DNA of 64,000 bases from Spiroplasma chinense (GCF_008086545.1 NZ_CP043026.1:496001-560000), one strand, 5' to 3'; shown: positions 10,657 to 20,464, counted from the stretch's first letter. The notes: generated by a model not told the origin, from the letters alone. A program made the numbers and translations.

Positions 10657-11270
10657 ATAATAGTCGTTTTTTATTTGATAAACAAATAAAACAAGAAAGA
10701 AATGTTTCTTTAATTTCTGGAAGTGACGAAGTAGGGAGAGGTGCTATGGCAGGCCCTATTGTTGTTGCTAGTGTAATTTTAAAAGAAGATTATTTCAATC
10801 CAGAAATCAAAGATTCTAAAAAAATAGTTGAGAAAAAAAGAGAAGCACTTTATGATGAAATAATTCAAAATTGTATTTCTTATGACATTAAAGTTTATGA
10901 CTCAAAAATCGTTGACCAACTTAACCCTAAAGCTACAAGTGTTTTGGGAATGAAAGAATCAATAAAGTCTTTATCAATTAAACCTGAATTATGTTTAATT
11001 GATGGAGAAAAAGTTGAGTTAGAAGGTTATGAAACCTTAAAATTAATAAAAGGTGATAATCTAAGTCAATCTATTGCTGCTGCAAGTATTATTGCAAAAG
11101 TTTTTAGAGATAATATTATGAAAAATTATGATATAACATACACAGGGTACAACTTTGCTAAACACAAAGGATATTGTACTTTTGATCACATAAAAAGAGT
11201 GGAAGAGCTTGGCGTATTAGATATTCATAGAGTTACTTATAGCCCTATTGCCAAGTTAAAGGAGAAGTAA
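10650..11270 (+). CDS. rnhB: Ribonuclease HII
   Basis: This enzyme cleaves RNA in RNA/DNA hybrids and single ribonucleotides embedded in DNA. The 206-residue protein shows the catalytic block GSDEVGRGAMAGP (Asp26-Glu27), a second acidic residue in LIDGEK (~116), and ASIIAKVFRD (~144-153). The ATG overlaps the end of rbgA by 7 nt, indicating translational coupling; rbgA-rnhB adjacency is common in Firmicutes. The next gene begins 1 nt after the stop. Confidence 0.96.
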   Translation: MIDNSRFLFDKQIKQERNVSLISGSDEVGRGAMAGPIVVASVILKEDYFNPEIKDSKKIVEKKREALYDEIIQNCISYDIKVYDSKIVDQLNPKATSVLGMKESIKSLSIKPELCLIDGEKVELEGYETLKLIKGDNLSQSIAAASIIAKVFRDNIMKNYDITYTGYNFAKHKGYCTFDHIKRVEELGVLDIHRVTYSPIAKLKEK

Positions 11271-11271
11271 A

Positions 11272-12951
11272 ATGACTTTCGATAGAACAAATAAAGAATA
11301 TTTAGAATGATCTGAATCAAAAAAATTAGATGAAGAACTTAAAGATTTATTAGCACAAGCAAGTGATGAAGAACTTGCAGCAGCTTTTGGATTAAAATTA
11401 GAATTTGGTACAGCTGGAATTAGAGGAGTGCTTGGAGCAGGACCTGGAAGATTTAATGTTTACACAATTAAAAAAGTAACAACAAGTTATGCTAAATTAT
11501 TAATTTCTAAATATCCTGAAGAGCTTGAAAGAGGAGTTGTTATTGGACATGACAATAGACACAACTCAGCAAAATTCTCTCAATTAGCAGCAGAGATTTT
11601 AACAAGTTTCGGTATTAAAGCATATTTATTTGAAGGAAATAAAATGAAACCAACACCAGTAGTTTCATTTGCAACTAAAGATTTGAATGCAATTGGAGGA
11701 ATTGTTATAACTGCAAGTCATAACCCTGCAATTTACAATGGATACAAAATTTATGATGAATTTGGTTGTCAATTAATTGATGAAGATACAGCTGTTATTG
11801 CTGAAAAAATGGAATCAATTGATGATATTTTAAGTTGAACTTACAAAACTGATGAGTCACTAATGGAAATAGTGCCTGAAAAAACTTTAGATAACTATAA
11901 AAAAATGATAGAAAACCTACAATTCTTTAAAGGGGAATCTAGAGAAGACTTTAAAATGATTTATTCAGCAGTTAATGGAACTGGAACTGAATTTACACCA
12001 CCATTACTAAGAAGTTTTGGTTATGATGTAGTTGAAGTTGCAGAACACGCTTTTGAAGATGAAACTTTTAAAAATGTTGGTAATCCAAACCCTGAATTTG
12101 AACCAGCTTGAAAAATTCCAATGGAATATGGAGAAAAAAATCCTGATGCATCAATTATGATTATTCAAGATCCAGATGCTGACAGAATTGGATGTGCAAT
12201 TAACCATAAAGGTGAATGAATCAGAATTGATGGAAACCAAACAGGACCATTATTAATTGAATGAAAATTGAGTCAATTAAAAGAAAAAGGTTTAATGCCT
12301 GAAAACCCTGCAATGTATTCAAGTTTTGTAACTAGTGATTTAGGAGATAGAATTGCTAGTGAAACTTATGGGGTAAAAGTTATTAAAACATTAACAGGAT
12401 TTAAATGAATGGGTTCAGAAATTTTAAAAGAACCTCAAAGAGGTTTAAACTTTGTTTTTGCTTATGAAGAAAGTTATGGTTACGTTCTTGACTCATCAAC
12501 TAGAGATAAAGATGGTATTCAAGCAACAACAATGCTTGTTGAAGCTGCTTGATACTACAAAAAACAAGGTAAAACATTAATTGATGTTTTAGAAGAGTTA
12601 TTTGTAAAATACGGATACTACTATACTTTTACAGAAAACTTGAACTTCAAACCTGAAGAGATCAAATCTAAAGTTGAACCAATCATGAAAAAACTAAGAG
12701 AAGATAATTTTGAAAAAATTGGTTCAATGAGAATTGATTATGCAGAAGATTACATAAATGGACTTTATGGAATGCCAGGTCAAAACTTAATGAAATTCTA
12801 TTTTGAAGATGGAAGTTGATTTGCAGTTAGACCAAGTGGAACTGAACCAAAAATTAAAATTTACTTTGTTACAGTTGGAACTGATGAACAAAATGCAAAA
12901 GAAAAATGCAATATCTTATTTGAAGGTTTAAAAGAACTTTTAGAAATCTAA
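11272..12951 (+). CDS. Phosphoglucomutase/phosphopentomutase-type phosphohexomutase (559 aa)
   Basis: This enzyme of the alpha-D-phosphohexomutase superfamily interconverts sugar 1- and 6- (or 5-) phosphates. Active-site phosphoserine loop TASHNP (~144), metal loop DPDADR (~301), sugar-binding EESYGY (~401) and phosphate-binding RPSGTEPK (~521) are all present. Length (559) matches the PGM2/PgcA-like branch that in mollicutes is annotated as phosphomannomutase, phosphoglucomutase or phosphopentomutase. Specificity is not readable from sequence. Start ATG 11272 follows AAAGGAGAA and is 1 nt from rnhB. Several TGA Trp codons are read through. Confidence 0.94.
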
Positions 12952-12967
12952 TTTAATATAGTAATAT

Positions 12968-12996
12968 AAATACCAATATTATTGGTATTTTTTTTG
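12968..12996 (+). terminator. Intrinsic terminator after phosphohexomutase
   Basis: AAATACCAAT/ATTGGTATTT stem followed by an uninterrupted T-tract; ends the rbgA-rnhB-mutase operon. Confidence 0.85.
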
Positions 12997-13019
12997 ACAT
13001 TTCCTATATTTGCTAGTAA

Positions 13020-13151
13020 TGGATTTTTTTTTATTGTAAAATATAACCGTGGAAGAGTTTTTGCTCGTAGAACCGAGGTTGGTGTGCAAGAATAATTTAT
13101 GAATGAATAGAGTAAAAAGAATAAATATAATTTATACAAAGAGAGGTCAAT
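13020..13151 (+). promoter_or_regulatory. Structured leader of unknown class upstream of the MalY-type gene
   Basis: A -10-like TAAAAT near 13038 precedes an unusually GC-containing ~65-nt stretch (13048-13100). GCTCG/CGAGG can pair there, and an outer TTTTTGC/GCAAGAA pairing is possible. A second TATAAT (13124-13129) sits just before the AGAGAGG Shine-Dalgarno. I recognise no known riboswitch consensus (not purine/2'-dG, T-box, SAM, preQ1 or fluoride). It could be a small RNA or a regulatory leader. Confidence 0.4.
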
Positions 13152-14342
13152 ATGGAAAACATTCAAAAAAGAATTGAGTGTTCTCAAGTAAGATGGGATA
13201 AAGGTGAATGTAGAAAGAAATTTGGAATTGAAAAAGAGGATCACATTTGTTTGTGAATTGCAGATTCTGATCTACCTTTAGATGAAAAAATTAATAAATA
13301 CTTAGAAAATAGAATTAAATATCCTTATTATGGTTATACAACTTTAGATAAAAAATTTGAAGAAAGTTTTTTAGATTATCATAAAAAACATAGAAATCAA
13401 ACAATTAAAATGGAAGAAGTGTTTTTCACTCCAGGAACTGTAGTTTCTTTTTCTCATGTAGTTAGAGCTATATCTAAAAAACAGGATGGAATTGCAATGT
13501 GTACTCCAATTTATGGACCTTTGTTTCAGGTATCTGAAGCATTACAAAGAAGAGTTGAAAAAATACCACTATTAAATAAAAATGAAAGATTTTATTTAGA
13601 TTTTGAAAAAATTGAAGAGACTATAAAACAAAAGGATATTAAAATTTTTGTAATCGTAAACCCATTAAACCCAAGTGGAAGAGTTTGAGAACGAAGTGAA
13701 TTAGAAAAATTAGTTGAAATTTGTAAAAAATACAACGTTTATATTATTTCTGATGAAATACATTGTGATCTTGTTTATGAAGGAAAAGCATTTACTTCAA
13801 TGCTTGAATTTGAAAAAACTTACAATAGATTTATCGTGCTTACATCTGTAAATAAAACTTTTAATATAGCAGGTGTACAAGTAGGGTGAGGAATAGTTAA
13901 GAACAAAGAAATTTTAGAACTTATAAATATAAAATTAGACCAATCACATATTAAGTGTGTGCCAAATATTTTTGCACAAGCTTTAATGGAAGGTTGTTTT
14001 AAAGAGGGAGATGATTTTATTAAAGAATCTATGAACCTTTATAAAACAAACTATGATTGACTTAAAAATTATTTAAATGAAAACGCCAATGAATTAACAG
14101 TTATGGAAATGGATTCAACATTTTTGCCTTATATCTGTTTTAAAAGAACTGGAATATCTTTAGAAGAAATGAAAGATGTTTTATGAAATAAAGCAAAAGT
14201 TATAGTTCAATTCAACGATGACTTTGTAGATGGTGGTTGCACATATTTTAGAATAAATGTTGCAACAGATTTTAAAATTATACAAGAAGCTGCAAAACGA
14301 ATTTGCAATGTAATTAACGAATATAAAGGAATGGAAAAATAA
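13152..14342 (+). CDS. MalY/PatB-type PLP-dependent aminotransferase (putative cystathionine/cysteine beta-lyase)
   Basis: A fold-type I PLP enzyme of 396 residues. Visible motifs are NPLNPSGR (~174), ISDEIHCDLVYEG (~200-212) typical of MalY/PatB C-S lyases, and SVNKTFNIAGVQ (~235), where the Lys forms the Schiff base. Family members cleave C-S bonds of cystathionine or cysteine, giving pyruvate, ammonia and a thiol or sulfide; exact substrate is not readable. ATG 13152 follows GAGAGG. It is followed within 2 nt by a RidA gene. RidA removes reactive enamine/imine intermediates released by PLP lyases, which fits the pairing. Several TGA Trp codons. Confidence 0.9.
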
Positions 14343-14344
14343 TT

Positions 14345-14725
14345 ATGAAGAACAAAATTATAAATAGTGAAAAAGCTCCAAAAGCAATTGGTCCTTATTC
14401 ACAAGCTATTATGGCAAATAACGGAACATTATATATTTCTGGACAATTACCAATTAATCCAGAAACTGGAGAGTTTATAAGTAATGATGTAAAAGAACAA
14501 ACATTACAATCTCTAAAAAATGCTCAAGCTATTTTACAAGAAGCTGGAATGGATATTGAAAATGTTTGTAAAACAACTGTGTTCTTATCAGACATAAAAG
14601 ATTTTGTCGCAATGAATGAAGTGTATTCAGAATTTTTTGGAAATGTTAAACCAGCTAGAAGTGCTTTTGAAGTTGCAAACCTTCCAAAGGATGCAAAAGT
14701 AGAAATAGAAATGATAGCTTTTTAA
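14345..14725 (+). CDS. ridA: RidA family reactive intermediate/imine deaminase
   Basis: A YjgF/YER057c/UK114 protein of 126 residues, the normal length. Features are APKAIGPYSQAI (residues ~11-22), SGQLPINPETGE (~34) and a C-terminal ARSAFEVANLPKDAKVEIE block whose Arg binds the substrate carboxylate. It hydrolyses 2-aminoacrylate and related enamines/imines to keto acids. The gene begins 2 nt after the PLP-lyase stop, suggesting they work together. Confidence 0.95.
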   Translation: MKNKIINSEKAPKAIGPYSQAIMANNGTLYISGQLPINPETGEFISNDVKEQTLQSLKNAQAILQEAGMDIENVCKTTVFLSDIKDFVAMNEVYSEFFGNVKPARSAFEVANLPKDAKVEIEMIAF

Positions 14726-14795
14726 AAATAGTTGTTATTTTCATTAAAAAAGTATTAAAATAAAAATGGTTTAAATACCATTCAGGAGAATTTTT

Positions 14796-16124
14796 ATGAA
14801 AACTATTATTATTGGAGGAAGTGCCACTGGGATGGGAGTTGCAGCTAGACTGAAACGTAACGATCCCGAAAATGAAATTATAGTTTATCAAAATAAATCT
14901 TATGTATCTTTGGGAGCTTGTGGTCTGCCATATTTTGTGGCAGATAATTTTCAAGATGAAACAAAATTATTGGCAAGATCAATAGAAGACTTTGAAAAAT
15001 CAGGTGTAAAAATAGTTTCAAATACATTTGTTTCAAGTGTAGATTTTGACAATAAAAAAATTTACTTTGAAGGTGGAGAAGATAGTTATGATGAACTTGT
15101 TATTGCAACAGGAGCAAAACCTATTAAACCAGCTATTGAAGGAATAGATTTTGAAAATATATTTACTTTGACTTCACTTGAAGATGGAGTGAACTTAAAA
15201 AAATATGCTTCAAGAACAGACGTTAAAAAAATAGCTATAATCGGTGCTGGTTTTATTGGTTTAGAAACAGCTGAAGCACTAAAAGATTTAAACAAAGAAG
15301 TGTGCATAATTGAAATGAAAGATCATGTAAGCTCTAAAGTTTTTGATGAACAAATTTCAAATTTAATCGAAGATAATTTGAGTAGAAATAAGATTGAATT
15401 ACTTTTAAATAAACAAGTTGTAAAATTTGAAGGAAACGAAGGAAAAGCAAAATCTGTTTTTCTTTCTGATGGTACTTCAATTGAAGTTGACGCTGTTGTA
15501 TTGGCTGTAGGATTTATGCCAAATACAACTATGTTTAAAGAAACAAATTTAAACTTAGCTAAAAACGGAGCAATTATTGTTGATAAAAAAGGGAAAACAA
15601 ATATTGAAAGTGTGTATTCTGGAGGAGATTGTGCTACTTCAAAAGATTACATTACAGGTGAAGATATCTATTCACCTTTAGCAACTGTAGCTTCAAAATT
15701 TGCAAGAGTTATTGCAGATAATATTGCAGGAAAAGAAGCTGAATTTGCAGGTTCTGTTAAAAGTGCTATTGTTAGAGTTTTTGACAATGAAGCTGCAAGA
15801 ACAGGATTAACAGAAAGTGAAGCTGTTGAAGCGGGACTTTCAATTAAAACAGCATACATAGTGGATAAAGATCAAACAGGATATGTTCCTGGTCAAAGTG
15901 ATCTACACTTAAAACTGATAATGGATGTAAAATCAAACCAATTAATTGGAGCTCAAATGTTTGGTGCAAATAAATCAACATTAAGAATTAATGCAATAGC
16001 TGCTTTAATTTGAGCTAAAATGCCAGTTGACAGCATTATGGAACAAATAGACTTAGTTTATGCCCCTCCATTTGCTAGAACAACTGATATATTACATATA
16101 GCATTATCAAAACTATTAAAATAG
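14796..16124 (+). CDS. nox: NADH oxidase (flavoprotein, CoA-disulfide-reductase family)
   Basis: A 442-residue FAD/NAD(P)H-dependent oxidoreductase. It has an N-terminal FAD motif GGSATGMGVAARL (residues ~5-17) and the single redox cysteine in SLGACGLPYF (Cys42). NAD is bound by IIGAGFIGLETAEAL (~150), and the C-terminal dimerisation domain follows. This layout matches water-forming Nox and CoA-disulfide reductases; in fermenting mollicutes Nox regenerates NAD+ by reducing O2. A promoter-like TTGTTA..TAAAAT sits at 14732-14761 and AGGAG precedes the ATG. A membrane symporter gene follows after 9 nt. One TGA (16011) is Trp. Confidence 0.92.
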
Positions 16125-16133
16125 GAGGAAAAT

Positions 16134-17846
16134 ATGTTTTTTGCAACAGAAAATACTAGTATTTTGAGAGACTTTGTCTCTATAAGTACATGACAGTCAC
16201 TTGTAGCAGTATTATTGTTTGTTGGAATTGAAATAGGATTTTGAATTTTATTAAAAAAATTTAAAATTAAGTTCATGTACAGAATTTTAGCTGGATTTGC
16301 AATCGGACTAGTTTATGGGCTTGTTATTCAAGGAATCATTGGATTCCCAGACAAAGACCAACTAGAAGGTTACAAAGACCCAGAACATAATTTTTATTGA
16401 GTAAGCGAATTAAACGTTTGAGCAGAATTCTTTAAAAGAATCTTTATCAATGGGGTTACTTTACTTACTATTCCAATTGTATTTATTGCAATCTTTAAAA
16501 TTACTGCAAAACCTTCATCAAGAGGTGTTGCTAGAATTACTTTAAAAGGTGCTGCATTATTATTAAGTAACGTTGCTTTTGCTTTTGCAGTTACTTATGC
16601 ATTGGGAATCTGATTAAATGTTGGAGTAGTTAAAGGTTATAGTTTGGTTTCAACTGATGGGGGAGCTTCATCAGGAAGAGATAACGTACCTTTACCATCA
16701 TTAATCTGAGGTTACTTACCAAATAACTTCTTCTTAACTTTAACTGGAACATCAATTATTCCAGTTATGGTTCTTGGAGCATTAGCTGGTGGGTCAGTTA
16801 AATTATTATCAAGAAGAAAAGCTGTTGAAATGGAAGCTATTAGAAAAGCTATGGATACAGGTTGAGATATTATCATGTCTATGTTAATGACATTTATGAA
16901 AATAATGCCATTAGCTGTTATGTCAATGATTACAGTTTCAATTACATCAAGACCAATAGGAATGTTGGCAGTTATTGGAAAAGTTATTGGAATTGGATAT
17001 GTAGGTATTGCAATTTCAATAGGATGATTAACATTATTAATTTTCTTATCAGGAATGAAAGTTTCTGGATGATGAAAACATGCTTGAAAACCATTGGTGC
17101 AAGGATTTGCAACACAGTCTTCAAATGCATCACTACCAATCACAATGGGAACACTAAAAGAGGATTTAAAAGTTAGCGAAAACGTTACTGGAACAATTGC
17201 TCCAATCTCAACAACTATGGGATTAATGGCTTGTGCTGGTGTACAAGCTGGACTTGCAACAAGCATTTTATGAACAGGAACTGGAACTGGTTCAGTTGTT
17301 CATGATATGGGATTCTTTAGTTTCACATTATTATCATTAGTTATTACTTTAATAGCTTCTCTTGGAATCGCAGGAGTTCCTGGAACTGCAACAGTTGTTA
17401 CTGTTGGGGTTCTTGGAGGATTAGGATTTATCGGATTTGCAGACTCAGTTCTTGCAATTATTGCACCACTAGATGGACTATTTGATATGGGAAGAACAGG
17501 AAATAACGTTCTGGCAGCTGTGGCTGTCGCGCCAATTGTCGCCAAGTCCGAGGGGCAAATTGAAGAAGGATCGCCATTGCTATCTGAAAAGGGAATTCTA
17601 AGACAAAAAGCAATTTTAAATAAAATAAATATTAAAGAAGAATTTGCAGTTAAAATTGAAAATACTACTAGAACATACAACAAATCTGTAAATGTTAAGG
17701 GTATTGAAGCAAGTGAAAAGGCAAATCTAAAATCTAAATATAGTGAAGAGGTTAAAACTTTAAAAGCTGATAAAAAAGCTGCATTATTAAGTGCAAAACA
17801 AGAATTGGCAACTTTAAAAGAACCTTTACGTAAATCTAAAGCTTAG
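16134..17846 (+). CDS. Dicarboxylate/amino acid:cation symporter (SDF/DAACS family) with charged C-terminal extension
   Basis: A 570-residue polytopic membrane protein of the sodium:dicarboxylate symporter family. Diagnostic motifs are TQSSNASLPIT (~325, the serine-rich re-entrant loop HP1), GVPGTA (~410, HP2) and DGLFDMGRTGNNV (~447, the TM8 substrate/cation site). Family members take up glutamate, aspartate, serine/threonine or cystine with Na+ or H+; substrate not readable. After TM8 there is an extra ~100-residue Lys/Glu-rich, coiled-coil-like cytoplasmic tail (~470-570). The start of that tail (17518-17578) has GC-rich codons (GTC GCG, GCC AAG TCC GAG GGG) unlike the rest of the gene. 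AGGAGG precedes the ATG. Confidence 0.92.
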
Positions 17847-17856
17847 ATAAAATATA

Positions 17857-17899
17857 AAAAAAATCACTAACCACAAATTATGTGGAAAGTGATTTTTTT
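17857..17899. terminator. Bidirectional terminator between convergent genes
   Basis: Long hairpin AATCACT..CCACA/TGTGG..AGTGATT with flanking A- and T-tracts. It serves the rightward symporter gene and the leftward Ada-like gene. Confidence 0.85.
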
Positions 17900-18459
17900 T
17901 AATCTTTCGGATCTTTTATCTTTCTGGTAGCGGTTGGTATTTCGTTAAAGCGTTTTTTATAACTTTTTAAGAAATGATGATAAGATTTAAAACCAACTTC
18001 ATATGCTATTTCAGAAATTGATTTATCTCCACTCATTAAGATCTCATTTGCTTTAACCAAACGTACCTTTATAAGATAGTTGATTGGCGAAATACTAAAT
18101 TTAGATTTGAAACTTCTAACTAAATGGAATTTGCTCACACCTATTTGTTTGCTTAAATCCTCTAAGTTGATGTCATAGTAATAATATTTATCTATATATA
18201 CTTTTAACTCTTCTCTTCATTGTTTAGTATAGCTGTTTCCTATTTTGGTAAGTTGACATTTTTTACATGGTTTATACTTCTCTGCTAGAGCATCCTCTTT
18301 TGAATCGAATAACACAAAATTTTTTTCTTGTGGTAGTCTTAAATCGCAAGTAGACATACAAAATATTTCGGTATTTGTATTTCCAAAGTAAAACGTTTCA
18401 GCATTCAAATCTTCTTTATTTTTTATTTTATTGTATTCAATAGTTGAAATTTTTTTCAT
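17899..18459 (-). CDS. Ada-like methyl-phosphotriester sensor with AraC-type HTH (186 aa)
   Basis: This leftward gene encodes two parts. The N-terminal Ada metal-binding domain (~1-78) has all four zinc cysteines: two in IFCMSTC and two in KPCKKC. The C-terminal AraC/XylS HTH (~95-180) includes DKSISEIAYEVGFKSYHHF. In Ada/AdaA the first domain takes methyl groups from DNA phosphotriesters, which switches on promoter binding. The O6-methylguanine methyltransferase domain of full Ada is absent, as in Bacillus AdaA. The stop (17899-17901) lies in the terminator. One TGA (18217-18219) is Trp. The ATG has no clear Shine-Dalgarno but lies 12 nt after the upstream gene, so coupled translation is likely. 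Confidence 0.9.
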
Positions 18460-18471
18460 TTTTTACAATCA

Positions 18472-19050
18472 CTAATTTCTTGTAAAACGCGTTTTTGAAA
18501 ATTCTTGGTATATCATTTTCTGTGATAAAATTTTTGCACCTCTAAAAAAACTTGCTTGATTAATATTTTTTAAATCATTTAAAGTTTGTCTTTTTTTATC
18601 AATAGAAAGTAAATTATCGTTGTTTAAACCTGATAATTCATCTTTCTCTGACTTATAAAAAGCATTACCTACTAACAAGTTAAATAATTTTGTCTTTTTG
18701 CAAAAAGCAAAAATTCAGTCACTCAATTCTGTAGGATATTTATCGCGATACAAATTATATTTGTTTAATTTGTATTTTTGAAAAAGAGAATCGGATTTGT
18801 CCGATCAAATAGCTCTAGCTTTTTTTGTGGTTGCTATTTTTGTAATATTGTTTGCAATACTTGCAATGATATTAAGGCTGTTTTTACAACTCTTTTGAGT
18901 TGTCATGATGAATTTTTTACTCTCGTTTAATGAAATTGTGCCATTCAGCATAAAATCTCCAAAATTCAAAACATCAACGTTAACATTTGCAAGCATACCT
19001 GATAAATTCTCATCAGGTCTTATGTCATATCCAATATGTAAAATTCTCAT
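18472..19050 (-). CDS. Hypothetical protein upstream of the Ada-like gene (192 aa)
   Basis: Starts at 19050 with AGGAGG on the minus strand and stops with TAG at 18472-18474. TGA codons near 18805 and 18715 are read as Trp. The N-terminal ~80 residues are mildly hydrophobic (MRILHIGYDIRPDENLSG...), the rest basic and helical. I do not recognise a family. Its place as first gene of a two-gene operon with an Ada-type sensor suggests a role in the response to alkylated DNA, but that is inference from position only. Confidence 0.75.
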
Positions 19051-19157
19051 TTCTTTCCTCCTACTTTATTATGGTATCATTTTAAATTAATCATTTTGTT
19101 TCTTATCTTGCTAAGTTTCATTTTTAATTAAAAAAATTTAAACTTTTTCAAAAAAAG

Positions 19158-19187
19158 TGTACATTTTTTCCAAAAATATGACGATAG
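19158..19187 (+). promoter_or_regulatory. Unusual bipartite promoter-like block upstream of ssb-dprA
   Basis: TGTACA (19158-19163), a 17-bp spacer with a T-run, then ACGATAG (19181-19187). The TGTACATTTTTT half and the block from TATGACGATAG through TATATTGG recur with identical spacing at 43775-43804 before an unrelated gene. No TATAAT lies at the expected place. If ACGATAG is the -10, transcription would begin about 7 nt later, just before the GGGAGG Shine-Dalgarno. Confidence 0.6.
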
Positions 19188-19207
19188 ATATATTGGGAGG
19201 AAAAAAA

Positions 19208-19513
19208 ATGAACAATGTAACTATTATCGGACAAATTGAGGGAATGCCTCAAATGATTTATAACTCTAAAACGGGGGATAAAAAACTATATAAATTTATA
19301 TTAAAAGTACCAAGAACATACAAACAGAAAGATGGGTCTCAAGTTGATGATTTTATCAATGTAAAGGCTTGAGGTAACGTATTGGGTGATGAATACGAGT
19401 ACTTTGACCAATCTTATGTCGGAGTAGAAGGAAAACTGGTCTCATTTGGAATGAGTGATGCTACAAGTTATGGAAATGAACTTGTAGCAAGCAAAGTTGT
19501 GCAGCTAGGTTAA
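19208..19513 (+). CDS. Short single-stranded DNA-binding protein (SSB, OB fold)
   Basis: A 101-residue SSB-like protein with typical OB-fold openings (MNNVTIIGQIEGMPQMIY), a central KFILKVPRTYK strand and DFINVKAWGN (W is TGA at 19370). It ends at SKVVQLG, directly after the OB fold. It therefore lacks the linker and acidic C-terminal tip that normal SSB uses to recruit partners. Start ATG 19208 follows GGGAGGA. It lies 1 nt upstream of dprA. Together with the special promoter this points to a dedicated SSB for DNA uptake or recombination rather than the replicative one. Confidence 0.85.
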
Positions 19514-19514
19514 T

Positions 19515-20270
19515 ATGGACAAAGTATTACTATATTTTTCTTTAAAATACTTTGGAAATTGAGATGAAATCTACAATGCTCTAGACACAAAGGAAAAAAT
19601 ATCACACGTAGATTTAGAAAAAGTGGAAAGTAAAATAGATTGTAACTATATTACAATTCTAAGTCCACTTTATCCAAATTATCTAAAAAATTGCCATAAA
19701 CCACCATTTGTAATTTATTTCAAAGGTGATAATGAACTGCTTGTTAAATACCACAAAGCAATCGGGATTGTAGGGGGTAAAGAATATGACGAATATGGTT
19801 TGTTTATGGCAGAAAAATTATCAAAAGAGTTAAGTGAAGAGAATAGAATTCTTGTAACTTATCAAAAAGAAGGTATTAATGAAAAAGTAATTGATTACTG
19901 TAAAGAAAATTTAGTAGAAAATATAATTGTGTTACAAGATGATATGAAATCAACTTTAATGAAATTACAAGAAACAAAAGTTAATGACAAAACTTTATAT
20001 ATTACAGAATCTTATGAAAAGAATACTAAATATCAAGAAAATTATGACACTTACACAAACAGAATGCTATGTGGACTTGTAAAAGGGGTAATATTTTGTC
20101 CCTACAGTCAAGAAGATAACTTTAAAGATCTTATAAATTTTGCAATTAATGAAGGAAAAGAGCTATTTGCAGTACCTTGTACATCCAAAGTATTAAATCA
20201 AACTAATAAATTGATAAAAATGGGTGCAAAATTAACAGAAAATGCAAAAGATGTGTTAAATGAGATTTAA
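19515..20270 (+). CDS. dprA: DNA-processing protein DprA/Smf (divergent, 251 aa)
   Basis: DprA protects incoming single-stranded DNA and loads RecA during transformation. The protein has the PPFVIYFKGD strand (~70) and a Rossmann-like nucleotide/DNA site IGIVGGKEYDEYG (~86-98), replacing the usual VGTR. A later GKELFAVPC segment corresponds to the family's EVFAVPG. Its central part is much diverged from typical Smf, and the C-terminal winged-helix domain is absent. ATG 19515 follows the ssb stop by 1 nt, so it is translationally coupled. One TGA (19561) is Trp. Confidence 0.88.
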
Positions 20271-20275
20271 AGTGC

Positions 20276-20281
20276 TATAAT
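20276..20281 (+). promoter_or_regulatory. Extended -10 promoter for the small RNA
   Basis: TGCTATAAT (20273-20281), a perfect extended -10, overlaps the sequence just after the dprA stop. No gene begins in the next 220 bp, so it should drive the noncoding transcript. A weak -35 may lie within dprA. Confidence 0.65.
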
Positions 20282-20287
20282 AATTTT

Positions 20288-20403
20288 GTGGTAGAGATAT
20301 CACACTTGTAAGGTTAATACCTAATAATTTTTAACTAATCATTTTATTCCCGACACATGAATGATGAGTATGGTAACTGGCGTAAGCCAGTTATTTTTTT
20401 TGT
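20288..20403 (+). ncRNA. Candidate stable small RNA (~115 nt) between dprA and an ABC exporter
   Basis: Transcription is predicted to start ~7 nt after an extended -10 (20273-20281). It would end at a strong GC-containing hairpin AACTGGC-GTAA-GCCAGTT (20380-20395) followed by eight T. The interior (GTGGTAGAGATATCACAC, then CCCGACACATGAATGATG) is richer in G+C than flanking noncoding DNA and has no ORF. It is not SRP RNA (no GGAA-tetraloop core), tmRNA or RNase P by inspection. Some resemblance to the U6-like MCS4 RNA described from Mycoplasma capricolum is possible, but I cannot verify it. Confidence 0.6.
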
Positions 20404-20435
20404 TCATTTTTTATAAAAAATGATTTTTTTTATAC

Positions 20436-20464
20436 TTACTTTAATTTTTTTAAAGTGCTATAAT
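20436..20464 (+). promoter_or_regulatory. Promoter of ABC exporter gene
   Basis: TTACTT (20436-20441), 17-bp spacer, TGCTATAAT (TATAAT at 20459-20464). The extended -10 is identical to that of the upstream small RNA. Confidence 0.65.

Noticed and set aside
13040-13151. Purine or 2'-deoxyguanosine riboswitch (known in Mesoplasma)
   Set aside because: The conserved core and three-way junction sequences of that class are not present.
16712-17266. A 184-codon open frame on the minus strand within the SDF symporter
   Set aside because: It is antisense to strong family motifs on the plus strand, has no start signal and an Ile/Pro-rich composition typical of a shadow frame. Similar shadows at 10068-10349, 37424-37765 and 41346-41889 were also dropped.
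20288-20403. SRP RNA, tmRNA or RNase P RNA as identity of the small RNA
   Set aside because: No GGAA-tetraloop SRP core, no tRNA-like ends, and too short for RNase P.
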